NCBI RefSeq assembly: GCF_000374845.1
Contig: NZ_KB895415.1
Span: 434,001 to 498,000, forward strand
Length of the DNA stretch: 64,000 nucleotides
Direction: 5' to 3'
Source of the DNA: Paenibacillus terrigena DSM 21567
GTDB taxonomy: Bacteria; Bacillota; Bacilli; Paenibacillales; Paenibacillaceae
A program made the translations under genes and the position numbers. Shown one piece after another: positions 36,676 to 45,703 of this stretch (positions are counted from its first letter, which is position 1; every line of letters starts with the position of its first letter). Below the pieces are notes generated by a model. The model was not told the DNA's origin, did no database searches, and saw only the letters and a program-made list of their open reading frames with translations.

Positions 36676-36833
36676 TCACTCCTGTGTCTCTTTCATTTGC
36701 AACCTATACGTCCGAACCGCATTCCCGCCAAAAATAGCTTCGATTTGAGCCCCAGTCATTTCAGACGGTAAGGCAGCGCCGACCATTCCGAGCATATCCG
36801 TGAAGCTGCCTGCTGGTGTGCATCAATGATCAT
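36676..36833 (-). pseudogene. Amidohydrolase (sugar lactonase) with internal deletion
   Basis: Only the two ends of an amidohydrolase_2 gene remain. The start, ATG at 36833, encodes MIIDAHQQ (family form MxIDAHQHFW). It overlaps the stop codon of the upstream gene (TGATG), as for a coupled intact gene. The end, in another frame, encodes FTDMLGMVGAALPSEMTGAQ, then IEAIFGGNAVRTYRLQ and a stop at 36676, a typical C-terminus. Some 230 residues between are missing, and the join shifts frame. In fucose operons this position is held by L-fucono-lactonase. Lactone opening here must be spontaneous or done elsewhere. Confidence 0.7.
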
Positions 36834-38764
36834 CACTCGGTCCGCCCCTGAATCGTGGTCGGCTTCTCTACACTCGGCCAAGGCATATCATACGATGGAG
36901 AATGAACAAACCGCTCCATAGACAGTCTCAAAGTGATGCCTGTTCCCGCTGGCAGCGATACGTGCAACCATTTCCCCTCAACCGCTAACGTCCCGGTCAC
37001 TTCGCCCGAAGCATTGATGATTTCTCCACCTAAGAATCGATGTTCGCCAAATACGCCAGCCTGTATGATGACCTCTTGATCATCGAACAGACTCGTGTTC
37101 ACCAAATGAACCGTTGCGGAATCCGGAGTCAGCTTCTCCACCAAGGCAGATACGCCCGACGGCAGTCCGGGGCGCTTCGCCACAGCGTCAAAATAACGAA
37201 CGCGGCCATGCTGCAGACCTCCATGCGAGATATGCATCGGTCCGCCCAGCGTCAGCTGTACAAGTCCTTCGAAATATAACGGGCACATTTCCTGCCAAAT
37301 GTGAATGGCCGAATAGATCCCTTCGCTATAATGCTCCGACCATTGATACGGATCACCTTCCGGAGAGCGCATCTTCGCGAGCTGATTGCCAATCATTTCG
37401 TAATTGGCGCTTAATATCCGCTGTGGATAATCCGGGTTGAGCCCGCGGATATATTGGTACCACGGCTGCGTATTACCAATGTAATGCTTCGTCTCCCGCC
37501 CGGTCCTTGGGTCTCTGCCGGAGTACTTTGGCACGATGACCTCATTCCAGTCATGATCTTTCGGGATGCGCTCAACGCGTTCCACATCTTCCTCCGCCAT
37601 CGACATCGACCACAGATAGATCGGATATTTCGGCAGCGCCTCCCGATAATCGGTCCAGCCGCTATCGAAATGCTTGAATGGGACCAACCATTTGCCTTCC
37701 TTCTCTTGGCCCAGCTCCCAGTTGCGATCGAGCTGCTCCCGTGCCAGCTGCAGCCCATTCATATCGCCCGAAAGCAATACCTTATTCATGCAGGCATTCG
37801 TCAGCGGCTCGATGATCGTCATGAAGCCGTGAGGCCACCGCCAGCCGTAGTAGCCTCCCCACCATTTGCCGTCGTTGTACTCCCCGATTTGACCTGTGAG
37901 TCCGACATTGTCAGGAATGATGCCGCCGTTAGCACGAGTCCGCTCTTGCCAGGCGTTCACATACTCGACGACCCAACTCCGCAGCTTCTCCTCTCCGCTA
38001 TGAAGAAACGCATGCGTGATCAATCCCGTCGCATTCAAATTCAACGGCACATCGCCGCGATTCATCCGCTCGTTCATCATGGCTAGGAGCTGCTGATAGA
38101 CCTCATCGTTCGACCAAGGGCACTTGCCGCTTGCAAAATCGACCCCAGGAATATCTTCGTAAGGGGCTAAATAATCGTCCAGAATGCCTCGGTGCGTGCT
38201 CCAATCTTCCTCAGATACCTCAAACCTAGGACCGCGGCTGCCTGTCAATGGCGATCGGATAAGCTTGCGCTCCTGATCATAGTTCGGCGCTTGCGGGTCG
38301 TCGCCCGTATACATCGCTGCAAATTTGCTGGCACGCTGCCGATCCTTAAGCGTCGAGGGCCCTGCCAGACCAAGAAAATATAAATACAAATAGCCTTCCC
38401 CATGATGCATCCAATCGTAATACGCATCGAACTCGCGGTGAATTTGCCCGTATTCCGTCCACTGCCAAGTAATGCCTTCCCATATTTTTCGAGACACTTC
38501 ATGCAGTTCGCTGCATCCCCCGAGAACATACAAGAGCGCCAAATTCATAAACCCTTCATAAGGATCATCTGATCCATCCATCCCTGGCCAATGCTCGAAC
38601 CAAATGAGCGTCCCGTCTGGATGCGTGTACCGCTCGACGAACTCTTTGGCTGCCTTGTTCAGCGTTTCAAAAAGCAGCTGCTCCTGCAGCGCCCACGCCT
38701 CTGGAACGACCCGCTCTGTAGCTTCAATCCTCGTGATGCTTCCATTCGTTAGCGTTGAAGTCAT
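36833..38764 (-). CDS. Unrecognised 643-residue protein, putative cytoplasmic glycosidase
   Basis: No signal peptide and no family I can name. The protein is rich in helices with aromatic/acidic motifs (WFEHWPGMDGSDDPYEGFMN, NGGIIPDNVGLTGQIGEYND, WWGGYYGWRWPHGF) spaced through ~560 residues, then a beta-sandwich-like end (TVHLVNTSLFDDQEVIIQAG). This is consistent with an (alpha/alpha) barrel plus C-terminal beta domain, as in several glycosidase families. It lies between the aldo/keto reductase and the lactonase remnant in the GH35 operon, so a role in releasing fucose or a related sugar is likely. GGGAGGGAG precedes the ATG. Confidence 0.75.
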   Translation of the reverse strand: MTSTLTNGSITRIEATERVVPEAWALQEQLLFETLNKAAKEFVERYTHPDGTLIWFEHWPGMDGSDDPYEGFMNLALLYVLGGCSELHEVSRKIWEGITWQWTEYGQIHREFDAYYDWMHHGEGYLYLYFLGLAGPSTLKDRQRASKFAAMYTGDDPQAPNYDQERKLIRSPLTGSRGPRFEVSEEDWSTHRGILDDYLAPYEDIPGVDFASGKCPWSNDEVYQQLLAMMNERMNRGDVPLNLNATGLITHAFLHSGEEKLRSWVVEYVNAWQERTRANGGIIPDNVGLTGQIGEYNDGKWWGGYYGWRWPHGFMTIIEPLTNACMNKVLLSGDMNGLQLAREQLDRNWELGQEKEGKWLVPFKHFDSGWTDYREALPKYPIYLWSMSMAEEDVERVERIPKDHDWNEVIVPKYSGRDPRTGRETKHYIGNTQPWYQYIRGLNPDYPQRILSANYEMIGNQLAKMRSPEGDPYQWSEHYSEGIYSAIHIWQEMCPLYFEGLVQLTLGGPMHISHGGLQHGRVRYFDAVAKRPGLPSGVSALVEKLTPDSATVHLVNTSLFDDQEVIIQAGVFGEHRFLGGEIINASGEVTGTLAVEGKWLHVSLPAGTGITLRLSMERFVHSPSYDMPWPSVEKPTTIQGRTE

Positions 38765-38791
38765 GTGACTCTCCCTCCCACTTCGTTGTAA

Positions 38792-39688
38792 CTAAAATAA
38801 CGTTTGCCCTTGGAACAGTTGATACACTTGACGCAGCTCATCCGGCTCTAACCCTCGTCCATCGCAAAAAGCTAGATTCATCCGAAGCGCATCCATCGTT
38901 TCCGTCCCCGTCAAAGACACATGGATATCCGGTTGACTTAAGCTGAAGCGCATGCCCGGCTCGATCAATCCTTTCGACTCCGTTTTGCGAAGAAAACTTA
39001 ATTTCTCCAGACGCTCTTTGGCTCTGTCCAGTATCTCCTGCTCCAGAAACGGAGCCGGCGAATCCGCAAGAATCCCCATGCCGAGCACACTGCCATTGAT
39101 GACGCCAAGACCCATCTCCTTCGCGAGCGGCAAGATTTCATCTTTGGCCGTATGATCAGCCAGCATATAGCGCGCATAGAATTGAATCGCATCAAAGCGT
39201 TCGGTCTTCATATATCTCATCATCAATGGTAAAACCCGCGTACTCACGCCGATATAACGGATCTTCCCATCCTGCCGCAGCTTCTCTAATGCAGGGAGCG
39301 TCTCGTTGATGACAAGATCATAAGGCTGCGTCTCCACGTCGTGAATCTGCAGAAGATCGATCCAATCCGTTTGCAGTCGCTGCAAGCTGTCCTCCACCGA
39401 CTGGATGGTGCTCTTATAATCGTAGGTCAAGTCTGATCTGATCGCTTTGGTCGTCAGCACAACCTTATCTCTGCGGCCGACAAGTGCTTGACCAATTCGG
39501 CGCTCCGATTCGCCGAACCCATACTTCGGAGCCGTGTCGATGAAGTTGATGCCGGCATCGAGTGCCTCGTGAATCATTCGCTGCACCTCATCTTCATCCG
39601 TCTTGCCGAAATCGCCTGCAAGCGGCGCCCCGCCTAAGCCAAGCTTGGATACTTTCAGTCCTGTCTTGCCGAAAATCGTATATTCCAT
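38792..39688 (-). CDS. Aldo/keto reductase, L-fucose/L-galactose dehydrogenase-like
   Basis: A 298-residue TIM-barrel oxidoreductase. The catalytic tetrad is visible as D in INFIDTAPKYGFGESE, Y in the same motif, K in LTTKA and H in LLQIHDVE. Sequence style (KLGLGGAPLAGDFG, RYIGVSTRV) matches bacterial aldose dehydrogenases that make aldonolactones from L-fucose, L-galactose or D-arabinose. It would supply the first oxidative step of the operon's pathway, with the mutarotase feeding the right anomer. AAGGAG precedes the ATG. Confidence 0.82.
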   Translation of the reverse strand: MEYTIFGKTGLKVSKLGLGGAPLAGDFGKTDEDEVQRMIHEALDAGINFIDTAPKYGFGESERRIGQALVGRRDKVVLTTKAIRSDLTYDYKSTIQSVEDSLQRLQTDWIDLLQIHDVETQPYDLVINETLPALEKLRQDGKIRYIGVSTRVLPLMMRYMKTERFDAIQFYARYMLADHTAKDEILPLAKEMGLGVINGSVLGMGILADSPAPFLEQEILDRAKERLEKLSFLRKTESKGLIEPGMRFSLSQPDIHVSLTGTETMDALRMNLAFCDGRGLEPDELRQVYQLFQGQTLF

Positions 39689-39732
39689 CGTCTTTACTCC
39701 TTCTTCGATCCAAATTTATTCCTTCAACCGAA

Positions 39733-41499
39733 TTAACCCAACTCGGCATGATCCTGAAGCGTTGCAACCTTGTTCTCCGTCCCATGCAGTTCGAAAAGTA
39801 CCAGCTCATTTTCCCCTTCGCGAAGCAGCGGAGCAGGAATGTACAACGTTTGCTGGGGACCGATTTCCCAGTAACGTCCAAGATTAAACCCATTGATGAA
39901 TGCGACGCCTTTCTTCCAGCCTTCCATCTTCAGAAACGTATCGCATGCTTCGTCAATTTGAAAAGTTCCTCTATAAAACGTCGGTGTACAAAGATCCTGC
40001 TTTTGCGCATCCGTATATTTCAGAGCAGCTAAGTCATCGAGCGGAAGCGTATGGATCGTCCAATGGTAGAGGAACTGCATCCCCAGACGAACGCCTTCTG
40101 TAATTCCTTTCGGATCTTTCATCCCGTAGCCGTAATTAATCCGTCCTTGATTTTCGACCAAAATGCTTAAGGTCGCGCCTTCGGGTGGAATGTCCAGCAC
40201 AATATCGCGCTCCGTTGCGTCTGGTCTCACATCGTGCGTATTACGTTCGATAACGCCTTGATACACGCCGTCCAGGAATACGAGTGCACGATCTCGCACC
40301 TGTTGAATCGCAAGTTTCGCTTGGGATACAGGCCCTGGGATCGAAGTCGTGTACAGGATAAACCCATAATTTTGATCGAGCCGCTCCATCGGTTCTGGAC
40401 ATACGCTGTGAATCGGCGTTGATAACGTAGCGAGCGAGTCGAATAAGCGCGCATGCTCCGTTAATCGGACTTCGCCGTAATGCTTCTTCGGTGGCGAGGA
40501 CGGTAATACGATATCTTCAACTTCTGTATATTTCGAGAGTACGCTCTGAACCGCCCAATATTTATCCGTTAAGTCACCAGATTCACTTAGCAATACGTCA
40601 TAATCGTAGCTGGTTACCGTCGGCTCATATTTGCCCAAATCGTTCGCACCGTTATAAAATCCGAAATTCGTTCCCCCATGGAACATATAAAAATTCACCG
40701 ATGCGCCCATGGCCAGCATGCTGTCCAGCACCTCAGCAACATCTTTGCTGTCCCGAACGTGGTGTGGTTTGCCCCAATGGTCAAACCATCCGTTCCAAAA
40801 TTCCATACAGACGATCGGCTTGTCCGGTTGATACTCCGTCAGCTTACCGAACGCCTCATCCGGCCGCGATCCGAAGTTGACGGTGGCCAAAACCTCCGGA
40901 AGGAGCGTGCCGCCTTGCAAATTGCTGTCCGTGTATCCGTCAGAAGTGAACAGTAGAACATCAATTCCGCGCTCCACCATCGCCTGCTTCAAATACTTCA
41001 AATAGTTCTTATCGTTGCCATAGCTTCCGTATTCATTTTCGATTTGCATCGCCATAATCGGTCCGCCATTCGTGTTAAGCAGCGGAACCAACTTAGGCAA
41101 TAGCACGTCATAATAAGCGTCGATTTTGTTCAAAAAAGGTTGATAAGAACAGCGAAGCCGCATGTTGTCTTCCTTCAGCAGCCACGCCGGCAGCCCGCCG
41201 AATTCCCACTCTGCGCAAATATACGGGCTCGGTCTTACGATGACATGAAGGTCGAGCTCTCCCGCAATCTGAATAAATCGTTCGAGATCTGCAATTCCCT
41301 CAAAGTTAAATTGACCTTCTTTAGGCTCATGCAAATTCCACGGTACATACGTTTCAACCGTATTGAACCCGCAAGCCTTTAATTTGAGAAGCCGGTCCCG
41401 CCAATATGCTGGGACGATTCGATAATAATGCAAAGCCCCTGATAAGATTCGAATGGGATTCCCGTTAAATAAAAATTGTCGTCCATCCATTGTAAGCAT
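39733..41499 (-). CDS. GH35 beta-galactosidase
   Basis: About 588 residues, no signal peptide, cytoplasmic. The TIM barrel opens FLFNGNPIRILSGALHYYRI; the acid/base glutamate is in MQIENEYGSYG, the nucleophile in CMEFWNGWFDHWG, with FMFHGGTNFGF following. C-terminal beta domains end near LVLFELHGTE. It removes terminal beta-galactose from oligosaccharides. ATG at 41499 lies nine bases after GGAGG. First large gene of the operon driven from 41762-41880; the pathway genes downstream suggest fucosylated galactosides such as xyloglucan or pectin side chains as substrates. Confidence 0.92.
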   Translation of the reverse strand: MLTMDGRQFLFNGNPIRILSGALHYYRIVPAYWRDRLLKLKACGFNTVETYVPWNLHEPKEGQFNFEGIADLERFIQIAGELDLHVIVRPSPYICAEWEFGGLPAWLLKEDNMRLRCSYQPFLNKIDAYYDVLLPKLVPLLNTNGGPIMAMQIENEYGSYGNDKNYLKYLKQAMVERGIDVLLFTSDGYTDSNLQGGTLLPEVLATVNFGSRPDEAFGKLTEYQPDKPIVCMEFWNGWFDHWGKPHHVRDSKDVAEVLDSMLAMGASVNFYMFHGGTNFGFYNGANDLGKYEPTVTSYDYDVLLSESGDLTDKYWAVQSVLSKYTEVEDIVLPSSPPKKHYGEVRLTEHARLFDSLATLSTPIHSVCPEPMERLDQNYGFILYTTSIPGPVSQAKLAIQQVRDRALVFLDGVYQGVIERNTHDVRPDATERDIVLDIPPEGATLSILVENQGRINYGYGMKDPKGITEGVRLGMQFLYHWTIHTLPLDDLAALKYTDAQKQDLCTPTFYRGTFQIDEACDTFLKMEGWKKGVAFINGFNLGRYWEIGPQQTLYIPAPLLREGENELVLFELHGTENKVATLQDHAELG

Positions 41500-41536
41500 G
41501 TGTTCATGCCTCCTTTTTTTTATGAGAGAACTTGGT

Positions 41537-41746
41537 CTACACCCGCAACACGACTCCCACCCAGTCATCTCGCTCCAAATACATGCGAGGCGCATTCGGG
41601 CTGGAAGTCTCCGAATTCCTCCAGTTCCCTCTCACGAAGCTGTGTGATTGATGACGATGCACCACATTTTCGGTATGTTGAATAGCTATCAGCCTGCCGA
41701 TTTCGCCGGCTGTCAGCAGAAGTACCTCCTGAAATATGAATTTCAT
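41537..41746 (-). CDS. Possible small leader ORF or remnant
   Basis: A 69-codon ORF between the promoter and the GH35 gene starts MKFIFQEVLLLTAGEIGRL and ends WVGVVLRV. There is no good ribosome-binding site before its ATG, although AGGAGG lies inside the ORF. It may be a gene-end remnant, or just an open stretch. No family recognised. Confidence 0.25.
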   Translation of the reverse strand: MKFIFQEVLLLTAGEIGRLIAIQHTENVVHRHQSHSFVRGNWRNSETSSPNAPRMYLERDDWVGVVLRV

Positions 41747-41761
41747 ATTGCGTATATTACT

Positions 41762-41880
41762 TCGCCCCTATCATAAGTCGAATTTCATTCGTCTGAAACA
41801 ACAAAATATGAAAAAACAACAGATCTTTAGGAAAATGCACTCTTCAAAAAGTTAATATATCTCTAAAAAATGTAGCTTTT
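41762..41880 (-). promoter_or_regulatory. Conserved AraC-activated promoter B (GH35/fucose operon)
   Basis: Minus strand copy of promoter A. -10 TATGAT at 41770-41775; direct repeats with ACAACA cores (plus strand) at 41798-41803 and 41816-41821, again 18 bp apart; distal CATTTTTTAGAGAT at 41859-41872. Spacing matches promoter A to within 2 bp. The matching sensor would be sensor 1. Confidence 0.7.
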
Positions 41881-41920
41881 CGAGCATAGAACAAAAAAAA
41901 CAACCACCAGGTCATACCCC

Positions 41921-42113
41921 GGTCAAGTAGACATATGAAAATAGCTAAGCTCCCAACGCGTCCGACAATTGCCAAGCGACAATAAAATATCCCCTCCAAG
42001 TGTCACTCAAACTCCCATCACAACCTGAAGGTTTTTTTGAGTGTCTACTTAAAGGGGATAATACCATTTTCATCGGTTAAACCTAGGGGTTTTTCCAATG
42101 TCTATTCTAAGGG
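41921..42113. mobile_element. Possible insertion-sequence end remnants
   Basis: GGTCAAGTAGACA (41921-41933) and TGTCTACTTAAAGGGG (from 42042) form inverted copies of TGTCTACTTRA with their outer ends facing each other across 108 bp. A third variant TGTCTATTCTAAGGG is at 42099-42113. These resemble ends of IS3-group elements but no transposase is present. The rest of 41881-42131 holds a small AACC-TGAA-GGTT hairpin and nothing else recognised. Confidence 0.4.
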
Positions 42114-42131
42114 CTGCACTTCAAACGATTA

Positions 42132-43691
42132 TTATTTGGTTTGTTTCCAAGCATCGATTTGCTTCTGCTCTTCAGCGATAATTTTGTCGCTACCGGCTTT
42201 TTTCAGCTTGTCGATAAATTCCGGCAACAATTTATCAGGGTCAACAGAGCCTGTCTCCAAGAGTGCAATATACTGCGCGGTCACGGTGCCTACTTGAGCG
42301 ATCTCACTCTTCACCGGTGCTGGATCGAAGCTGAAGCCGAGCAATGGCGACGGCGTGGAGCTTTCGTTCATCTTCTTCGTTGCTTCCGCAGTGCCAGGGA
42401 CGGAGCCTTTTTGTGGATACGCGTTCAATGCATTTCCTACTTCCCATTCAAATCCAGGGGCATAGCCACCATCATTCATGATCTCAATCGTATTGTTATC
42501 ATCGATTTTCTTATAGTGTTTGCCTTCGATACCGTAAGCTAATAGGTTGTAGAGCTCCTTGTCCTTAAACAGCAAGTCTAGCAACATAACAGCACGTTCC
42601 GGATTTTTCGATGTCGCACTAATCCCAGTCATGGTCGCAATAATCGAACTCGTCAACAGGGTAGGCTGAGTAAGTCTAACGTTATAAACCGGGTTCTGAG
42701 CAGCGTCAAGTGGTGCTTCCCCTTCCATTACCGGCCCGAAGTTCCCTGCATTCATGCTGGCTGTTTTGCCGGCTTTCCGATCTGCTTGTACATCCTTGAG
42801 CGTCGCCGCGTCTTTGCGGATATACCCTTTTTTATACCAATCCGTCATCATTGTAACGAACGATTTATATTCTTCAGACTCAAATTGGTTAACTACCTGT
42901 AAGGAAGTATCCGTTAACTTAATAACCCCCGGAATGTTGCGTCCTGCAACCTCATCAAGTCCATAATAAACAAGATTTTTGCCGAACTCCCCGTTGTATT
43001 CATTCTCATAAGGGACCATACCCGGATTATTTTTCTTCACTTGCTCTAGGAAAGGCGCAAGATCTTCAAGCTTTTTGATGCTCTCAGGTTTGACCCCAAA
43101 TTTATCAGCCAAGTCTTTGCGCATAATAATGCCATTGGTCATCGTCCAAGCTTGGTAATTCGGAATCGCATAGATTTTCCCATTCACTTTCGTCGCGTCC
43201 CAGCCCATTTTAGGGAGCGTTTCCAAAATGGTTGGCGCATATTTCTCTAGAAGGTCATCGAGTGGGATAAATGCGCCTTTATTGACGTTCTGGTAGTAGT
43301 TGTTCGCCCAGTTCGCGGTGAACGCCAGATCGTAGTTCTCATCAGCAGCGTTCACAACCTGCATTTTCTGATCGTACGCACCCCAATCGACGATCTTCAG
43401 ATGCAGCGTCACATTCAGCTTTTCTTTCAGAATCTTGTTCATTTCTGCTTCTACTGAAGCAACATCCGATTGTGGTGAAGTGTCAAGATACCATGTCAAA
43501 TCTACTGGCTCTAGCTTGGCTGGATCTGTTGCAGCTGGTTCTGTTTGAGCTGATTCCTGAGTCGTCGCATTCTGTTGAGTAGCATCGGCCGATTTTTCGT
43601 CTTTTGCCCCGCACCCAATTAAGCTTCCTGAGAACATAAGACATACGGCGAGTACGGATACTACGGATTTCACTCTCTTTGTCTGTTCCAT
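42132..43691 (-). CDS. Sugar ABC binding lipoprotein (operon C)
   Basis: A 519-residue lipoprotein: signal ending LIGC lipobox, a Glu/Thr/Ala-rich linker, the solute-binding fold, and a DUF3502-type end (DPDKLLPEFIDKLKKAGSDKI). Third gene of operon C after two permeases. Paralogue of 10917 and 29386 proteins, but its promoter and sensor differ. GGGAGG precedes the ATG. Confidence 0.92.
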   Translation of the reverse strand: MEQTKRVKSVVSVLAVCLMFSGSLIGCGAKDEKSADATQQNATTQESAQTEPAATDPAKLEPVDLTWYLDTSPQSDVASVEAEMNKILKEKLNVTLHLKIVDWGAYDQKMQVVNAADENYDLAFTANWANNYYQNVNKGAFIPLDDLLEKYAPTILETLPKMGWDATKVNGKIYAIPNYQAWTMTNGIIMRKDLADKFGVKPESIKKLEDLAPFLEQVKKNNPGMVPYENEYNGEFGKNLVYYGLDEVAGRNIPGVIKLTDTSLQVVNQFESEEYKSFVTMMTDWYKKGYIRKDAATLKDVQADRKAGKTASMNAGNFGPVMEGEAPLDAAQNPVYNVRLTQPTLLTSSIIATMTGISATSKNPERAVMLLDLLFKDKELYNLLAYGIEGKHYKKIDDNNTIEIMNDGGYAPGFEWEVGNALNAYPQKGSVPGTAEATKKMNESSTPSPLLGFSFDPAPVKSEIAQVGTVTAQYIALLETGSVDPDKLLPEFIDKLKKAGSDKIIAEEQKQIDAWKQTK

Positions 43692-43766
43692 GAAACAACC
43701 TCCCTCATGATTCTAGTGATTTATTTATTGTATATCGGCATGAAGCCGTTACAACCAACAGAATAA

Positions 43767-44654
43767 TTACTCTTTCACGGCGCCTACGGTCAAACCTTTC
43801 ACGAAATACTTCTGGAAGAATGGGAATACGACGAGAATCGGACCCGCGGCCATTACGGCAATCGCCATCCGCGCCGTTTCATTCGGAAACTGGCTAATAT
43901 CGATATTCACCGTACCTGGCCTAATACTGCTCGACAAATATTGAATATTATTCATAATCCGGTAGAGCATGTATTGCAGAGGAATGAGCTTCTCATTATC
44001 GATATACAACATCGCGAGCCACCAGTCGTTCCAATAGACGAATGCGATGAATAACCCTACAGTGGCCATGGCTGGTTTGGCAATCGGTAAGACGATTTGC
44101 CAGAAGATTCTCCACTCTTTCGCGCCGTCGATCTTGGCCGACTCGATCAGTGCGAGCGGAATTTCGGATAAGAACCCTTTCATCAATAGGACGTGCCACG
44201 GCATAATAACATACGGTAAGATCAGCGCAAAGATGGAATCGCCGATGAACAAATATTTTTTAATTAAGATGTACCATGGCACAAGACCGCCGTTGAATAG
44301 AAGGGTAAAAAATATGAAGAACGATAATTTATTGGCGCCGCGGAAATCTTTGCGGGACAGCACGTAAGCGAGCATGGCCGTAATCAGTAGGCTCAAGACC
44401 GTTCCGAGCACGGTCACCGTCACCGATACGGTATAACCGGTGATCAGTTGATCCGGGCTTTTTAATAGATATTTGTATGCAAACGTCGTAAACGTTTTGG
44501 GAATCAAGCGATAACCGTCCACTGCAAGATCCGACTCGGTTGAAAATGAAATGGAAATGACATAGACAAGCGGGATCAGGCAGAAAACAGAAAAGATGAT
44601 AAACCACAAATGAATCAGCCATCTGGACAACGATTGTTTCCTAAAAAAATTCAT
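43767..44654 (-). CDS. Sugar ABC permease, LplC/YtcP type (operon C)
   Basis: A 295-residue permease with six membrane segments, EAA loop ESAKIDGAKEWRIFWQIVLPIAKP and the family end KYFVKGLTVGAVKE. 21 bp from the LplB gene; strong GGGGGGAGG before the ATG. Confidence 0.92.
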   Translation of the reverse strand: MNFFRKQSLSRWLIHLWFIIFSVFCLIPLVYVISISFSTESDLAVDGYRLIPKTFTTFAYKYLLKSPDQLITGYTVSVTVTVLGTVLSLLITAMLAYVLSRKDFRGANKLSFFIFFTLLFNGGLVPWYILIKKYLFIGDSIFALILPYVIMPWHVLLMKGFLSEIPLALIESAKIDGAKEWRIFWQIVLPIAKPAMATVGLFIAFVYWNDWWLAMLYIDNEKLIPLQYMLYRIMNNIQYLSSSIRPGTVNIDISQFPNETARMAIAVMAAGPILVVFPFFQKYFVKGLTVGAVKE

Positions 44655-44675
44655 AGTTTCCTCCCCCCATTCTCT

Positions 44676-45647
44676 CTAGAAAATCGCATTATCTTTGTTG
44701 AATCTGCGAACGATATAGTTCACGGTCACGACTAATACAAAACCGACTAAAGATTGATAGAGTCCGATAGCTGTGGCCATACTGGTATCACCTGACACAC
44801 GTAACGCTCGGAATACATAAGTATCAATAACATCCGTCGTGGCATACAACGCGCCGGAGTCCGCCGTCAGGAAGTAGAACATCCCGAAATCGGAGTAGAA
44901 TATTTTCCCAACCTGTAATAAGGTAATCAAGGTAATTAACGGCGATAGCAGTGGAATCGAGATGCTGCGCACCTGCTGCCATTTGCTCGCACCATCAATC
45001 GATGCAGCCTCATAGAGGCTTTTGTCGATACTCATAAGTCCCGTATAAAAGATGAGCGTGGAATATCCAACATTTTTCCATAAGTAAGCGAGACTTAAGA
45101 TGACAGGCCAATACTTCGCTTCCATATACCAGTTGACCTCGTGAAATCCGAACTGTGTGAGCAGCTGATTAATAACACCCATCTGGGGGTTCAGCAATGC
45201 GTACGTGACATAACTGACAACAACCCAGGATAAGAAATAAGGGAAAAACAGTGTCGTCTGAAATAACTTGACGGCCCTTCGACTGAGTTCAAAGAGCATG
45301 AGCGCAAACGCGATGGCAACCACATTCGTTAATAGAATGAATATGAAATTGAGAAAGATGGTGTTCCGCGTCACTTGCCATGCGGCATCGGAGGTGAAGA
45401 AGAATTTAAAGTTATCCAGTCCGACCCAATCGCTGCCCCAAATCCCTTTCCTAAAGTTAAAATCTTTGAAGGCAAGCACCAAGCCTAACATCGGCGCATA
45501 ATTAAATATGAGGACGAATAGTAATCCCGGAGCTGCCAGAGCCAGTAATCCCTTATGACGCAGAAATTCGCGCCAGAATGTATTTTTTTTCTTCACATTC
45601 ATATTTGCAAGAGGCTGACTATTGTGAATTTTTGTTTGATAAGACAT
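44676..45647 (-). CDS. Sugar ABC permease, LplB type (operon C)
   Basis: A 323-residue permease with six membrane segments, LplB motif YAPMLGLVLAFKDFNFRKGIWGS and EAA loop LYEAASIDGASKWQQVRSISIPLL. First gene of operon C behind an AraC-type promoter at 45704-45747. AAGGAGG precedes the ATG. Confidence 0.92.
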   Translation of the reverse strand: MSYQTKIHNSQPLANMNVKKKNTFWREFLRHKGLLALAAPGLLFVLIFNYAPMLGLVLAFKDFNFRKGIWGSDWVGLDNFKFFFTSDAAWQVTRNTIFLNFIFILLTNVVAIAFALMLFELSRRAVKLFQTTLFFPYFLSWVVVSYVTYALLNPQMGVINQLLTQFGFHEVNWYMEAKYWPVILSLAYLWKNVGYSTLIFYTGLMSIDKSLYEAASIDGASKWQQVRSISIPLLSPLITLITLLQVGKIFYSDFGMFYFLTADSGALYATTDVIDTYVFRALRVSGDTSMATAIGLYQSLVGFVLVVTVNYIVRRFNKDNAIF

Positions 45648-45703
45648 CGCTTGACCTCCTTTTCCTAACTACTTCCCTGTTGGACTCATCTTCCATGCAA
45701 CAC

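Noticed and set aside
37454-38086. 210-codon plus-strand ORF
   Set aside because: Shadow of the 643-residue protein gene; no recognisable domain.
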